Assembly (NCBI RefSeq): GCF_028009165.1
Contig: NC_079243.1
Coordinates: 4,712,001-4,776,000, forward strand
Length of the DNA: 64,000 nucleotides
Reading direction: 5' to 3'
Source of the DNA: Akanthomyces muscarius
Lineage: Eukaryota; Ascomycota; Sordariomycetes; Hypocreales; Cordycipitaceae
Position numbers and translations under genes: made by a program. The stretch's first letter is position 1, and every line of letters starts with the position of its first letter. Positions 33,249-46,748 of the stretch are shown piece by piece. Below the pieces are notes generated by a model. That model had not been told where the DNA came from and searched no databases. It worked only from the letters and a program-made list of their open reading frames with translations.

Positions 33249-34796
33249 CAGGATGCGTTTCTTTTGCTTCAGTAGCCTTCACATGTGCCATGGATAGTGT
33301 AGTTGAGAAATTGACATGTTAAACTTACGAAAGCTAAATTTAACTGCTGCACATTTTGGTCCGTGATCCAACGAGCTGTTGTTGTCTTGTTTGTTGCTGA
33401 CCCCTGACACAGCATGCCGCTACCTATTTGCTCTTCATTTTTCATGAACGTCACGGTCGGCCATGTAGCTCTTATAAACTGACTAGCGCCCAATGGAGAT
33501 TGAATAATTTGAGTATTGAGCGCGCAGATGCTGAAACAGCAGGCGCAGGCTGACACGCATTCCGGCAACCCATGCGCTAGCAACTTGCAACCGCGTATAA
33601 GTGGTTCGAAACGACACAATTTACAGCCTTCTCGTAGAGTCTAAATAGACTCGCACTGCATTAAGGCTGTTCGAATTCTCCGAACTGGTCAGCGCTAATT
33701 CTCACCCAGGACGAATCCTGCCGTTGTCCGTCAGCGCATCTCAGCTGAACCGTCAGCTGAAATGCAGGCCATCGCAGATCGAAGAAAGTTTAACCCCAGG
33801 TTTCTGCCTTTTTCAGCCAGCACACGGACTCAACCGGTGAAGTGCAGATCTATTTCGGACCCGGAAGCCTTAACTCGAGGTGAGGCTGCGGCTTTCAGCC
33901 AATTACATGCCCATTCCTCTCAAGTGTGGTATTCAAGGTTGGCTTTAGCGTCGCTCGGCTCGCCCAGTTTGCCGAAACGGGCTGACAAAGGCGACACAGT
34001 CGACTTCCTTATTTTTAACCTTGGTCCAAGCGAGACACATCACATTGTCTTCAGCTTCGGCTATGTAGTAAAAACGTTGGTCCGTCAACTATTAGAGCTT
34101 AGACTTACCACTTAGAGTAACTGCGCCACTTCAACACCGACGGGTGGCCACTGACAGCAGCGTGCAAGTAGCTGGCAACAAATTGCAGTCGACGATACGG
34201 TGAAGCGAAATTATGCGTAGATGAAAACTTCTCAACAAGGAAGCGTAGTGCTACAATAGCTCGTGTTCCTGTTTGAGTTTCAAAGTCGGCTGCGTCGATC
34301 TAAGCTCCAGTTGGTTATATTCCGCCAGGCTGCATGCGGTATCTTGAACACCATGTCAGCGACGGTCCGTGAAGGCATTTTGCCTTGTAATGAGCCTTGC
34401 TACATTGCCGCCTTTCACAGGATCCAATCAGATGATCGGCTGTAGACACATCCACATGTTGAGAGGTCACTGTCGCAGATCGATGGCGGTGGCTGTTGCC
34501 TTTGGCGGTATGCAAGAACCCGCAATTGATCCGCATGCAAGTCAGACAAAGAACGCTTAAGAAATTGGAGGTAGGATGTAACATTGTACATGCCCCTTGG
34601 TTGTGGGAATAAGCAATGCATGTCTTGGTTGACAGTCTTGATACATCAGACTGTTTACGCATGAGCCATTTCCATGAAAGCAGAACGTAAGACCGGATGA
34701 ATTATACGGCTCCAACAAGGCTGTAAGAACGGATGAACTTTGAAGAAAGTAAAAGATCATATTGAAACGCGTAATCATTTTCTGGAGGGCGAAAAG
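33249..34796. other. Intergenic, no recognisable gene
   Basis: About 1.5 kb with only short frames lacking domains on either strand. Nothing I can support until the promoter of the next secreted-protein gene. Confidence 0.4.
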
Positions 34797-34805
34797 TATA
34801 TAAAG
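34797..34805 (+). promoter_or_regulatory. TATA box of the 8-Cys secreted protein gene
   Basis: TATATAAAG lies about 130 bp before the ATG at 34932, followed by an A/C-rich leader (CAACAAGCAACAGCACAACC). Confidence 0.7.
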
Positions 34806-34931
34806 GGGTCGTGTCTCCGTTGAAAGAGTGCAGTTCTTCTCACAGACAACAGCAACAAGCAACAGCACAACCTCCGGCAAACAAGCAACCCAAACACGTC
34901 TTTTTCATATCTCTCATAAATTCCGGCCAAG

Positions 34932-35356
34932 ATGCGCTTTGCAACCATCGTCGCTTCCCTCACCGCCGCTGGCGTCGTCAACGCAAGCCCAACCGCCGTC
35001 ATCCGCGCACCGCCTGCCGACAAGGCTTATAGTAAGGCTCTCATTAGAACTTGTGAACAAGTAGCGAGAGGCAGTTGCTGATAATGTGCTCTTAGCCTTG
35101 CACATCGAGGCTGCTGAGTGTAACACCGGAAAGTGTCTGGAGGTTCTCGCTGCCGCAGGCTGCATTGCCCTCGCCATCGCTAAACGAAGCGTCCCGTCTC
35201 TTCTCGGCTGTGTTAGTGGTGCCACCGGCAAGGTAAGCCTACGAAGACCGAAAGCTAAGCAAAATGGACATAATGCTAACTCGGTTGTAGCTGTGCGGCT
35301 GTGCTGGCTGCATCGATCCTCTTGGCGACTTCCTCGAAGAGCAGAAGGTCTGCTAA
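34932..35356 (+). CDS. Small secreted protein with eight cysteines, CBP-like
   Basis: Three exons: 34932-35031, 35096-35232 and 35291-35356 (introns 64 and 58 bp); 303 nt, 100 residues. A signal peptide (MRFATIVASLTAAGVVNAS) is followed by a short pro-like stretch and a helical, Cys-rich mature part: AECNTGKC, AAAGCIALAIAKR, LLGC and a closing LCGCAGC ... KVC, eight Cys in total. The spacing and the LCGCAGC end resemble the small secreted family that includes the Histoplasma calcium-binding protein CBP1 (Pfam CBP). That link is from memory and at family level only. It was not callable as one open frame because each exon is short. Probably extracellular; function unknown. Confidence 0.75.
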
Positions 35357-36091
35357 GTGGATCGAGATGGGCTGTGAAATCTTACCATGATGGGTTGCTG
35401 AACCGATGGTAGGTCGTACTGCAACAGTCGGGCGATATGTTTTGTACTGCTAAGGGCTATTAGGCTTTGCGTTATTCTTTGGTGTTACTCATGATTATCA
35501 CGGCGCGACCTGACCTAAAATGAATATAATCATTTTCATAAGCTCTGATAGCTTTAAGCCTCTAACAATTATTGTGACTTTATCTAACACTTAGTAATGC
35601 ATAGTGCTTTCATCAACTTCCTCGAGTACTTTCAGGATTTGGGCTCTCAAGGAGATTGGGCCTACAGATCTTGTAGGGTGGTTACCGGGTAGGGATTCGA
35701 TGACAGCAGTTGGTAACTAGCATGGTCTACGACGTGATAATAGTCGCAGCAACCAGCTCTGGCCAGCATGCGGCTTGAGAATTTCCAATACCCCATTTAG
35801 TTTATCTCGCAATATCATCAATGCTTTTTAATATGTATTTCTTTTATTTTGTTCGCCTGAATACCTGGCCGTTGGTCCAACGCGCAGTGTCTGGTCATGT
35901 GATTGGCTGGCTGTGGTGCAGTCGCGCGACCGCGCCCGAGAAACTTGCACCACGCAATCCGCGCCAAGCCCAAGCACATCAACCCATCCCTCACGCATCA
36001 ACCTGACGCCGCATTTCACGCGCTCGTGTGAGATACTACGCAAATATCCGAACCGCTGCTTCAAACCCACCCATCCGCAGCTACATACACC
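35357..36091. other. Intergenic, TAF11 promoter side
   Basis: No gene seen. AT-rich for the first ~450 bp, then normal composition leading to the TAF11 start. Confidence 0.4.
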
Positions 36092-37128
36092 ATGGCCTCG
36101 CCGCCGTACGCCTCCTCGCCGACGGCCATGTCGCCTCCCTACCCCTCGCCCGCGCAGATCCCCAACAAGAAGCGCTCGTCGAGCTTCGACACGACCGGTA
36201 AGCCGCCTGCCCTGAAGCGCCGCAAGCCGTCGACGCTCTCGCAGGCATCCGTGCCGGTGCACCCTCTGCGACAGACGTCGTTCCCCCCCGAGGCGCGATC
36301 GCCGCACACGCGCTCGCCCTCGGTCGACGCCATGTCGCACGTGAGCGGCAGCGCGGTGAGCGGAACGGCCAGTGGCGTCGGGGCTGCTGCTCGTAAGAAG
36401 CGCGGCCGCAAGTCCAAGGCGGGCGGCAAGGCCGACGATGGGACAAACGACCAGGCGTCGAGCGTCGCGGGCGGCAGCAAGGCGGCGACCAACGTGTCGG
36501 GCCAGGGCGGGGACAAGGAGGCCGAGGACGACGAGGACGACGACAAGGCGGAGATGGCTCTGGAGGACGTGGTGGCGCGCACGCAGGAGCAGAAGCAAGA
36601 GGAGATTCGACTGCGTGCGATGCTGGTCGAGGCGTTTGACAGCGAGCAGTACAACCGGTACGAGCTGTGGCGCGCCGCCAAGCTGTCTGACGCGGTGGTG
36701 AAGAGGGTAAGATGCTGCATTTTCATATCTAGTGTTTATTACCAAGGCTAACAGGTCAGGTCGTAAATGCTACAGTCTCCCAGTCTGTCCCGCAAATGGT
36801 CAGCACAGCCGTCAAGGCAGTCGCGAAGCTGTTTGCGGGCGAGTTCATCGAAGAGGCGCGCCAGATTCAGGCTGAATGGATTCGCGCAGGCGAGCATCAG
36901 AGCGAGATGCCAACACCACCGCCCGCGGCCGACGATGCCGGCAACAACGAGGAGGAGAAGGAGCTGAAGCGTGGACCGCTGCGGCCGGACCACCTGCGGG
37001 CGGCGTGGCTGCGCTACCGGGCTTCGAAGCAGAGCCACGGCGTCGGCATGCAGCAGCTATGGCACAACCAGCAGGGTAGCGGCGTGGAGCGCTTCGCGGC
37101 GCGGACGAGGAAGCAAATGTTTAAATAA
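36092..37128 (+). CDS. TAF11: TFIID subunit TAF11
   Basis: Two exons, 36092-36706 and 36760-37128 (53-bp intron GTAAGA...GTCAG); 327 residues. The first 150 residues are Ser/Pro/Lys-rich and disordered, with an acidic stretch (EAEDDEDDDKAE). From about 154 to 265 lies the TAFII28 histone-fold domain: EIRLRAMLVEAFDSEQYNRY, ELWRAAKLSDAVVKR, then across the intron VVNATVSQSVPQMVSTAVKA and LFAGEFIEEARQIQAEW. PLRPDHLRAAWLRYR closes the fold. TAF11 pairs with TAF13 in TFIID and contacts TBP/TFIIA in the nucleus. The competing AG five bases upstream of the chosen acceptor would put a stop in frame, which fixes the junction. Confidence 0.92.
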
Positions 37129-37802
37129 TAGAGTGGCTGGGAAGCCAGGGAGGGAGTTGGTTGAGCGGTCATTGATACCCCAAGGTTTTGCCTTTTTTTC
37201 CCCTTGTTTTCCCCGCGTTGAATCGCGGTAGCATATGAGCATTATTGGAGTCGGTATAATTAAAATTGATTTTATTGGTTAATAATTGTGATGCGTTGTG
37301 TGTTGCACAGCGTTGCTGTTGTTGGGGCGGGACGCAAATTTGGTGTAGCGCTTTTTCGCCCACAGGACCCTGATTTTTTTCGCTGTGTGGTCTGCCTGCC
37401 ACCACGGCCGACACAGGCCTTGTAAAATCACGGAAAAATCACAGCAGACTTGGAAGCTGCCTTGAAAAACTTGGCCATCTTCAAAATACCCAATCTACGT
37501 CTGCCCCTCACTCAATCGCTCCCTTTAGACCGCGACACGGCAGTGACATGCTACCTTCGAAAAGGCGCCCCACTGGCTGACACAGCACCCACAGCGGAGA
37601 AGAAGTTGTAAGTGAAGAAACTTTGCACCAACAAAGCTGTGACACGACTCTCCATATCGACTCTGTCCTCTTCCAACCTGTCAACGGGAAAACGATTACA
37701 GGGCGACGAGTGAAACGGTTGCTACTGGGTGCCGATTGCCGCCATACACAAACTATAATACCCTCTACGTGTTGATGTAGTTTTCTTTCATCCCCATCCA
37801 CA
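37129..37802. other. Intergenic, bZIP promoter side
   Basis: Upstream region of the bZIP gene. No gene or clear motif seen. Confidence 0.4.
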
Positions 37803-38780
37803 ATGGCCGGTGCCAAGGTACGACTGCCACCAGTTAAAACCTCTTGATTTGCATTGTTTTCACCTCATTGTTCTTCACCGCATGTCTCTGCTTCGGCCCC
37901 TGTGGGACGACTCCCATACTTGACTCGTCACACTAGAGGGAAATACAAACAGCAGACTAACACCAACCCGCACCAGACTACTACCGCTACACAGGCCTCG
38001 TCGACGAACCCCGCCGCCGAGCGCATCCGCGAAAACCAGCGCCGCTCCCGCGCCCGCCGCAAGGAGTTTGTCGAGGGCATGCAGCGTCGCCTCGACGAGT
38101 ACGAGAAGCAGGGCGTCGAGGCCACGCTGCAGATGCAGCAGGCCGCCCGCACCGTCGCCATCGAGAACGCGCGTCTGCGCCTGCTGCTCGCCCGCCGCGG
38201 CGTGAACAACACCGAGGTGGACAAGTTTCTCGGCATGTTCGACGGTCGCGACGACGAGATCCTGCAGGCTGGCAACGGACTGCAAGGCTTTCCTCCCTCC
38301 ACTACCCCGGCCTACACCCACACTGCATCGACGACGAGTACATACCAACATCATGACCCACACCACAGCGAGGCCGCCGGCATTGACCGCCTAGCCGTCC
38401 TGGCTGACGCCAGTATCGGTGATTCATGCAGCAGCAGCACCTCTGCCACGACGCCGAGCGAGTCGACGGTCGCCGCGCAGAGCCCGCCCAGCGCAGGACC
38501 AAGCACCATGCCCGGCACGCCCGTTTCAGGGCCGCACAGCCACTATCACGGCCATCCTCACCAGCATCACCACCACGCCACGCCGCAGCCACCAGCCGGG
38601 TCTGGCTCGCCGCTCGTCATGTCCTGCAACACGGCTGCGCAAATCATTGCCGAGATGCAAGGCGGCGCGCCGGTCAACAGGCATGCCGTCAAGACCAGCT
38701 TGGGGTGCGCGGACGCAGAGTGTGAGTGCTTCGTCAAGAATACGTTACTCTTTCAAATAATGGAGAAGAATACGGCATGA
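37803..38780 (+). CDS. bZIP transcription factor with His-rich and Cys-rich C-terminus
   Basis: A five-codon first exon (37803-37817, MAGAK) is joined to 37977-38780. The 159-bp intron ends at CACCAG, 17 bp after a perfect ACTAAC branch site; an AG 21 bp earlier would also be in frame. 272 residues. The basic region is at about 20-36 (RIRENQRRSRARRKEF), followed by a leucine-zipper-like coiled coil to about 80. The middle is Ser/Thr/Pro-rich, with HSHYHGHPHQHHHH near 215-230. The C-terminal block (SCNTAAQIIAEMQGG ... LGCADAECECFVKNTLLFQI) is conserved in a fungal bZIP subgroup and carries four Cys. The basic region is not of the Yap (N-x2-AQ-x2-FR) type. It is a nuclear regulator with unknown targets and is convergent with the arsenite exporter gene. 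Confidence 0.85.
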
Positions 38781-39202
38781 ATAAAATGATGGGGGTTGGA
38801 TCAACACACACATACGCACACACACACACACACACAAAAGGAGTTTGGTTTCAACATGTATTATGAGTCTGGGTATGGGCAACAATGAACAGGCGCAGGA
38901 AATGGACCTCGTCAGGGATTGGAAAACTGGGATGGTGGGTGAAAATATGACGGGTGGAAATGACGAAATGAGGGGATACCCAGAGACACGGTGCGGGATT
39001 TGCATTGACGGCCTTTGTCGGACTACATGTATGCTGCATGGCACTAACCACGCATTTATCGTACAAAAACCTGGACTGAGCAATCTACAGATGGATATCC
39101 AGTCTTGTGCAGGCAAGCATAGCTACTCGCAAGAATCTAATGAGTAAAAAAAATTGCATCAAAGCTACGCTGTCTAGAATATCAAGTGCCATTCTTCATT
39201 GT
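38781..39202. other. Convergent 3' region with (CA)n microsatellite
   Basis: Bases about 38803-38836 hold an interrupted CA repeat (ACACACACATACGCACACAC and on). The rest lies between two convergent genes; no gene seen. Confidence 0.6.
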
Positions 39203-40472
39203 CTACTCCTTCCAGTTCCATCGGGCGCCGAGCCACTTGACGAGATACACCAGCGCAATCAGCACCGGCACCTCAATCAGCGGCCCGACCGACGCCGCGA
39301 GCGCCTCGTTGCTGTCGGGCCCAAACGTGGCGACGGCCACCGCAATCGCCAGCTCAAAATTGTTGCTGGCCGCCGTGAAGCTCTGCGTGCAGCCGAGCCT
39401 GTACCCGAAGCCGAGCCGGCGCGTCACCCACAGCGTGAAGAAGAAGATGCACAGAAAGTAGACAATCATAGGCGCCGCGACTCTCACTACGGAGACAATT
39501 TGCTGCACAACGTGCGCGCCCTGCGACGCGAACAGCACAATAATGGTATACAACAAGCCGATGAGCGACCACGGGGAGAGCCACGCTAGGAACGTGCGCT
39601 CGTACCACTCGCTGCCCAAGATGCGGCGGAGGGCGAGCCGGGTGAGGATGGCGCCGCCGAGGGGGATGCCGAGAAAGACACCGACGCTGGTGGCGACGAC
39701 GGAGTAGGAGACGGAGGACGTGGAGGTGTGGCTGATGACGCGCAGGAAGAAGATGGCGAGGGGCGCGAAGAGCACCATTTGTAGGATCGAGTTGACGGCG
39801 ACGAGGATGGCGCAGTACTCGGCGTCGCCGCCGGCGAGGCCGTTCCAGATGAGAACCATGGCGATGCACCGCCCGAGGCCGACGAGGATGAGGCCGGCGC
39901 GGAGGCTGGGCTCGTCGGGGAGGAAGGCCCAGGCAAGGGCCATCTGAACATTGGTCAGCCAGGACTCGAAGAAGAAGAAGAAGAAGACGACAGAGGATGA
40001 GGATGAGCAATCGGAAACGGACATACCATGAAGAAGGGCGCCACGATCCAGTTGATGAAGACGGAAAAGCCAATCTGCTTCCACAGCGTCTTTTGTCGCA
40101 GGATAATATGCAGCGTCTCGTAGCGGACTTTGCATAGAATCGGATACATCATGACCAGCAGGCCGATTGCTACGATTGAATAATTAATACCGCATTGCTG
40201 AGACGGAGACAGATGCATGCGTGGGACATACCGATGGGAACCGAGACGCCGACAAATTGCCCGCGCTGCAGCGACGCGCCAATGTGCGGCACAAAGTTAC
40301 CAAGCACAATGCCAATGACCATGGCGAGAAAGATCCATACCGCGAGGAATCGATCCAGCCATCCTAGAGATTTAAACGCCGAGGTCTTCTTCTCAGACGG
40401 GGAGGGCACCTGGCCGCACTCAAGGACATCCTCGGTGGGTGGTGGTGCTTCTTTGTCGTCTTTGGTGGCCAT
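39203..40472 (-). CDS. ACR3: ACR3-type arsenite efflux transporter
   Basis: Three exons read leftward: 40472-40232, 40169-40027 and 39943-39203 (introns 62 and 83 bp); 374 residues. The start is ATG 40472 (MATKDDKEAPPP). About ten membrane helices. ACR3 marks: GWLDRFLAVWIFLAMVIGI at the start of TM1, VMMYPILCKVRYETL, NWIVAPFFM, and GLGRCIAMVLIWNGLAGGD with the conserved Cys in the Arg-Cys-Ile-Ala-Met block that is essential in this family. It exports As(III), and in some members Sb(III), across the plasma or vacuolar membrane by proton exchange. Length fits the family. No arsenate reductase gene lies next to it in this window. Its only neighbour is the bZIP gene on the other strand. Confidence 0.95.
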
Positions 40473-41101
40473 GGCCAATTATGACGAACAACAGGTAAAC
40501 AGGCAGATGAATAATGACGGAGAAAAAGAAATTACGGAGTAATGGCAGGGAAGTGTAGGAAGAGAGGGCACTGGTGGCTGATGTAAAAGTGGCCAACTTA
40601 TATCAGTGACATGCACCGGGCAGGGCTGGGCGCATGAGGGAATAGAAATTTCAGATGGGCCAATCGGAAGCACGGAGTGACGCGACTGCCAGATCTGACC
40701 CAGCACCGTGGGGCTTCGGGCTGACTTGCTGTAAGTGTGCGTGGCTCAATGGGATCCAATGGACATTGTGATTCTCGGGTTCATTTCAAGATTAAGCACA
40801 TCACAGTGCAGAAGGCGATATGCCTCTATGCGACTGAAGTGTTCACGTCCTGCGACAGGCAGACCCTACTCGGCGCGTGTGGGCTTGGATGGCCACCGAG
40901 GTGCAAGTACAAGGTGCAAATAAAACATGCGCGCGCATGCACTATCGAAAGAAAAAAGAGAACTCTGCACAGTTAAATCTTTGCTCATTATTTCACTGTC
41001 TTCCTATCTATGGTCTGGTGTGAACAGTCTTGGTGTGCTCCGGCCGCCTCTCAGCAGCCTTTGGTGGCGAAGTCCATCAACGCTCGGCATGCACTACCAA
41101 T
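40473..41101. other. Intergenic, no recognisable gene
   Basis: Promoter side of ACR3 and 3' side of the kinase gene. No supported feature. Confidence 0.4.
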
Positions 41102-43804
<2,703 letters not shown>

Positions 43805-44026
43805 ATGGCCGACCGACAGCAAGGAACCGTCAAATGGTTTAACGACGAGAAGGGATACGGGTTCATCACCCCTGCGGATGGCGGTGCCGACCTGTTTGTG
43901 CACTTCAGGGCCATCGAGTCGTCAGGGTTCAAGGCACTCAAGGAGGGACAAACCGTCTCGTTTGTCGCGGAACAAGGCCAGAAGGGTCCCCAGGCAGCAC
44001 AAGTCCGACCCGAGTCCGAGGCCTAA
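43805..44026 (+). CDS. Bacterial-type cold-shock protein
   Basis: One exon, 73 residues, the size of a free-standing bacterial CspA. RNP1 is KGYGFI (16-21) and RNP2 LFVHF (30-34). [17 protein letters not shown] and [17 protein letters not shown] are nearly the proteobacterial consensus. Such proteins bind single-stranded RNA/DNA and melt RNA structure in the cold. In fungi, cold-shock domains usually sit in larger proteins, so a bare, intronless Csp points to gene transfer from bacteria. A homologous free-standing protein, CRP1, has been described in Metarhizium and linked to cold tolerance, so the family is not new to Hypocreales. Codon use and GC look like the neighbours. No signal peptide; expected in cytosol. 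Confidence 0.92.
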   Translation: MADRQQGTVKWFNDEKGYGFITPADGGADLFVHFRAIESSGFKALKEGQTVSFVAEQGQKGPQAAQVRPESEA

Positions 44027-44637
44027 GCTTGCTACATTTTTCCTTCCGCTACAGGAGTGATCCGATTTTCGCCGCAAAAGTGATGCATACTCTCAATAAA
44101 CCTGGACTTCAGTGGACAGGCATGCATAGGCACAAGATGGACTCGTTTGTCCTTCTGCTTAGCGGAAATCACCATTGCTAAAAGGAACAAAGTGGAAATA
44201 GCGCCCATGTGCGGTCTCCAAATCGCCAGGGTCATATCCGGAGCGAAGCAAGACATAGCTCCAGAAGTACACAAAAGTAGCCAGTGCGCATAACTCTTAA
44301 ATCGCACTACGCGGGGTCTCTTCTTCTTTTAAACAGTGCACGTCAAGCAATGAATCTGAATGTGCACAACACAGTACACGGTTAGCGCATTTATGATTAA
44401 AATGCATCAACTGCGCCGCGGTTGGTAGCAGCGGCAAGGCATTCAACAGGGCCTGTTTGGGCGGCCAGCTATTGGCAGGCGAAGCGCCCGAGGTGCATGA
44501 GGCTGACCGTGAGGCAACCGGTGTCCCTATTTATTTCTACAAACCCGTCACGACTTGGGCGATGATGGTTACACAATCAACAACGCCGTATTGTAGGCAA
44601 CATCAAGGTCATCATTATCATCGACAGTCCTTTAAGC
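44027..44637. other. Intergenic, no supported gene
   Basis: Frame 44457-44648 contains VPIYFYKPVTTW, which recalls a fumarylacetoacetate-hydrolase-like start, but nothing follows it. Otherwise nothing seen. Confidence 0.4.
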
Positions 44638-46512
44638 ATGACCGCTGATTCTTCTCACCGCCGCGTGGACCAGGAGCCGGCGAGCAGCGACGGCCGGGAC
44701 GCAGCGCTTACACTGCAAGCTGTGTACGAGCCGCTCAAGACCACACCCAGCAGCACTAGATTCTTGACTATCCAACCGGCGAATCGGCCTAATGATCGCA
44801 TCTCGTGCAAGATCTCCGAGACTCCATTCGGAGAGCTACCCGCGTTCAAGGCGCTGTCCTACCAATGGGGCAACGAAGCCGCCACAGAATGCATCGTCCT
44901 CAATGGCGTCGAGTGTCCAGTCAAGCAAAATTTGCTTGACGCGCTGCATTATCTGCGTCGCAAATGGCCGGCGGAACGGTTCTGGATCGACGCCCTCTGC
45001 ATCAACCAGGCAGATAACAACGAGCGCAGCGCGCAGGTCAGGCTGATGCGGACAATTTTCTTTCGTGCATCTGCCGTCATCGTCTGGCTAGGGAAAGACT
45101 ATGAAAAGTACGCACCAGAGCTCCCGCAGCTGCAGCGGCTTGGTCATGGGTCAATGAGTAAGGCTACCAGTGGTGCAGAAGCGGCAATGCCAAACACCAC
45201 ACCAACCGAGGCTGAGGCTACAAAAGCCGCAAATGAAGATGACGTTTCCAGCTTGCCGCTGGCCAAAGACTTGTATCAGAATGGCTATTGGAACAGGGTA
45301 TGGATAGTGCAAGAGGTTGGCCTCGCCGCGGAGCTGATTGTGTGTTTTGGAGATTATGCCATCAACTGGGGTGGCTTTATCCACTTGTTAACCATGCACC
45401 ATGTGGGAAACGAGGGGCCATTGAAGCTTCATGAGCAGCGGCGTAGACGATATGAGGGTAGCTGCAAGCTCATCCAACTACTCCACGACTACAAAGACGC
45501 ACAGTGCCACGATCCCAAGGACAAGGTGTATGGCTTGATTGGCCTCGCTGCCGACGCACGCTTCTTCCCAATCGATTACAACAAAAGCCGATTTGAGATT
45601 TGGAGGGACGTCATGGAATTTGCAAACCAAGGCAAGATGCTCGCCAACGACGAAATTATATCTACGGGCAGTCTTGTCAAGTATCTCCTTATGGGGGCGG
45701 GGTGCGAGCCGCTCGACCAGATCCTGCGAAGCTATGCTCCTGCAGAAGAGGCGGCCGCGCTGGTGAACCAACCCAATTCGCCCAAAGTCTTTCAGGTGCC
45801 GGCAAAGGCGCTCGGGTGCGTCCGCTACATTGGCCCTCCGCCAAACGAGATTGTGAACGACCCAATGAAACAAGAACTGTGGGAAGCCGTGGTGCAGGCC
45901 TGCAATACTGATGATGCCGGATCAGCGCACGCTGAGAGTGACATGCTCCTGAGAAAGATGGTTATGCCAGGTGGGCCAGATCTTAACGGGACCTGCTTCA
46001 CGTATAGCAGTGTGGTGCAGTGGTCGGCGGGGAGCCACATGGGGGGTGGCTTGGAGTCGTATCATGGACAGGCTGTCGAGAAGTGGCAGGCAAAAATAGA
46101 AGCACCTCAGTATAGCTCGGGATCGGAAAAGGTGCAGGAATCATTGACAGAGGGCGTACGGCTCTACCAGCTGGATTCCTTCTTTCGTTCCAAAGATTGG
46201 AAGATGGGGGTGGCATCCAGCCAGGTGCGGCTGGGTGACTTGATCTGCTGGGTGGCTTCATCTCGCATGGCGATCATTCTGCGACCCCAGTACAATGACC
46301 GTTCCAATCGGTGGACTTTGCAAGCTGTAGGCACAGCGGCTGTGGCGAAAGATTTGCAAGGCATTTCGCCCGAGGCGCATCGTCGTCGGTATAAGAACTT
46401 TCCCCAGTCTCGTGGTTATAGTGATACTAGTGCAAGCCTGACGGTGCACTTGGACGCGACCTTTCTATTCATACTACTAGAATCTGAAAGAATATTCAAA
46501 GAGTTAGATTAG
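44638..46512 (+). CDS. HET-domain (heterokaryon incompatibility) protein
   Basis: One exon, 624 residues. The HET domain spans about residues 70-225, with its three blocks readable: FKALSYQWGN (72-81), RFWIDALCINQADNNERSAQ (from about 114) and YWNRVWIVQE (217-226). In studied members the domain drives cell death when genetically different hyphae fuse, or acts as a partner of NLR-type sensors. The C-terminal 400 residues have no repeat or domain I can name, and no transmembrane segment is seen. Residues 160-210 form a low-complexity Ala/Glu/Thr linker inside the domain. Ascomycetes hold many HET paralogues, so this is probably an accessory, strain-variable gene. The frame is intact. Confidence 0.93.
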   Translation: MTADSSHRRVDQEPASSDGRDAALTLQAVYEPLKTTPSSTRFLTIQPANRPNDRISCKISETPFGELPAFKALSYQWGNEAATECIVLNGVECPVKQNLLDALHYLRRKWPAERFWIDALCINQADNNERSAQVRLMRTIFFRASAVIVWLGKDYEKYAPELPQLQRLGHGSMSKATSGAEAAMPNTTPTEAEATKAANEDDVSSLPLAKDLYQNGYWNRVWIVQEVGLAAELIVCFGDYAINWGGFIHLLTMHHVGNEGPLKLHEQRRRRYEGSCKLIQLLHDYKDAQCHDPKDKVYGLIGLAADARFFPIDYNKSRFEIWRDVMEFANQGKMLANDEIISTGSLVKYLLMGAGCEPLDQILRSYAPAEEAAALVNQPNSPKVFQVPAKALGCVRYIGPPPNEIVNDPMKQELWEAVVQACNTDDAGSAHAESDMLLRKMVMPGGPDLNGTCFTYSSVVQWSAGSHMGGGLESYHGQAVEKWQAKIEAPQYSSGSEKVQESLTEGVRLYQLDSFFRSKDWKMGVASSQVRLGDLICWVASSRMAIILRPQYNDRSNRWTLQAVGTAAVAKDLQGISPEAHRRRYKNFPQSRGYSDTSASLTVHLDATFLFILLESERIFKELD

Positions 46513-46748
46513 TGCTTGATTTAAATAGTTAATTATTTAAAGTCTCAAATATATTGACCGAATCTCTACGGATCTTGTAACGGTAATCCTTGTTTGCTGG
46601 AACCGCCCCCACTGTGGCTGCCTGAGTACGATACCCTGACGTCACCGGCACAAGCAGACAGGACAGCTTTTCCATCTCGAATCAACTGAATCGTCAGACG
46701 TACAAGAATTCTCGCCAGTTCAAAATCCGAGCTTCACCAAAAAGGGCA

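Noticed and set aside
44457..44648. Possible fumarylacetoacetate-hydrolase fragment (VPIYFYKPVTTW)
   Set aside because: Only about a dozen residues look similar and no FAH sequence follows in any frame. Too short to support.
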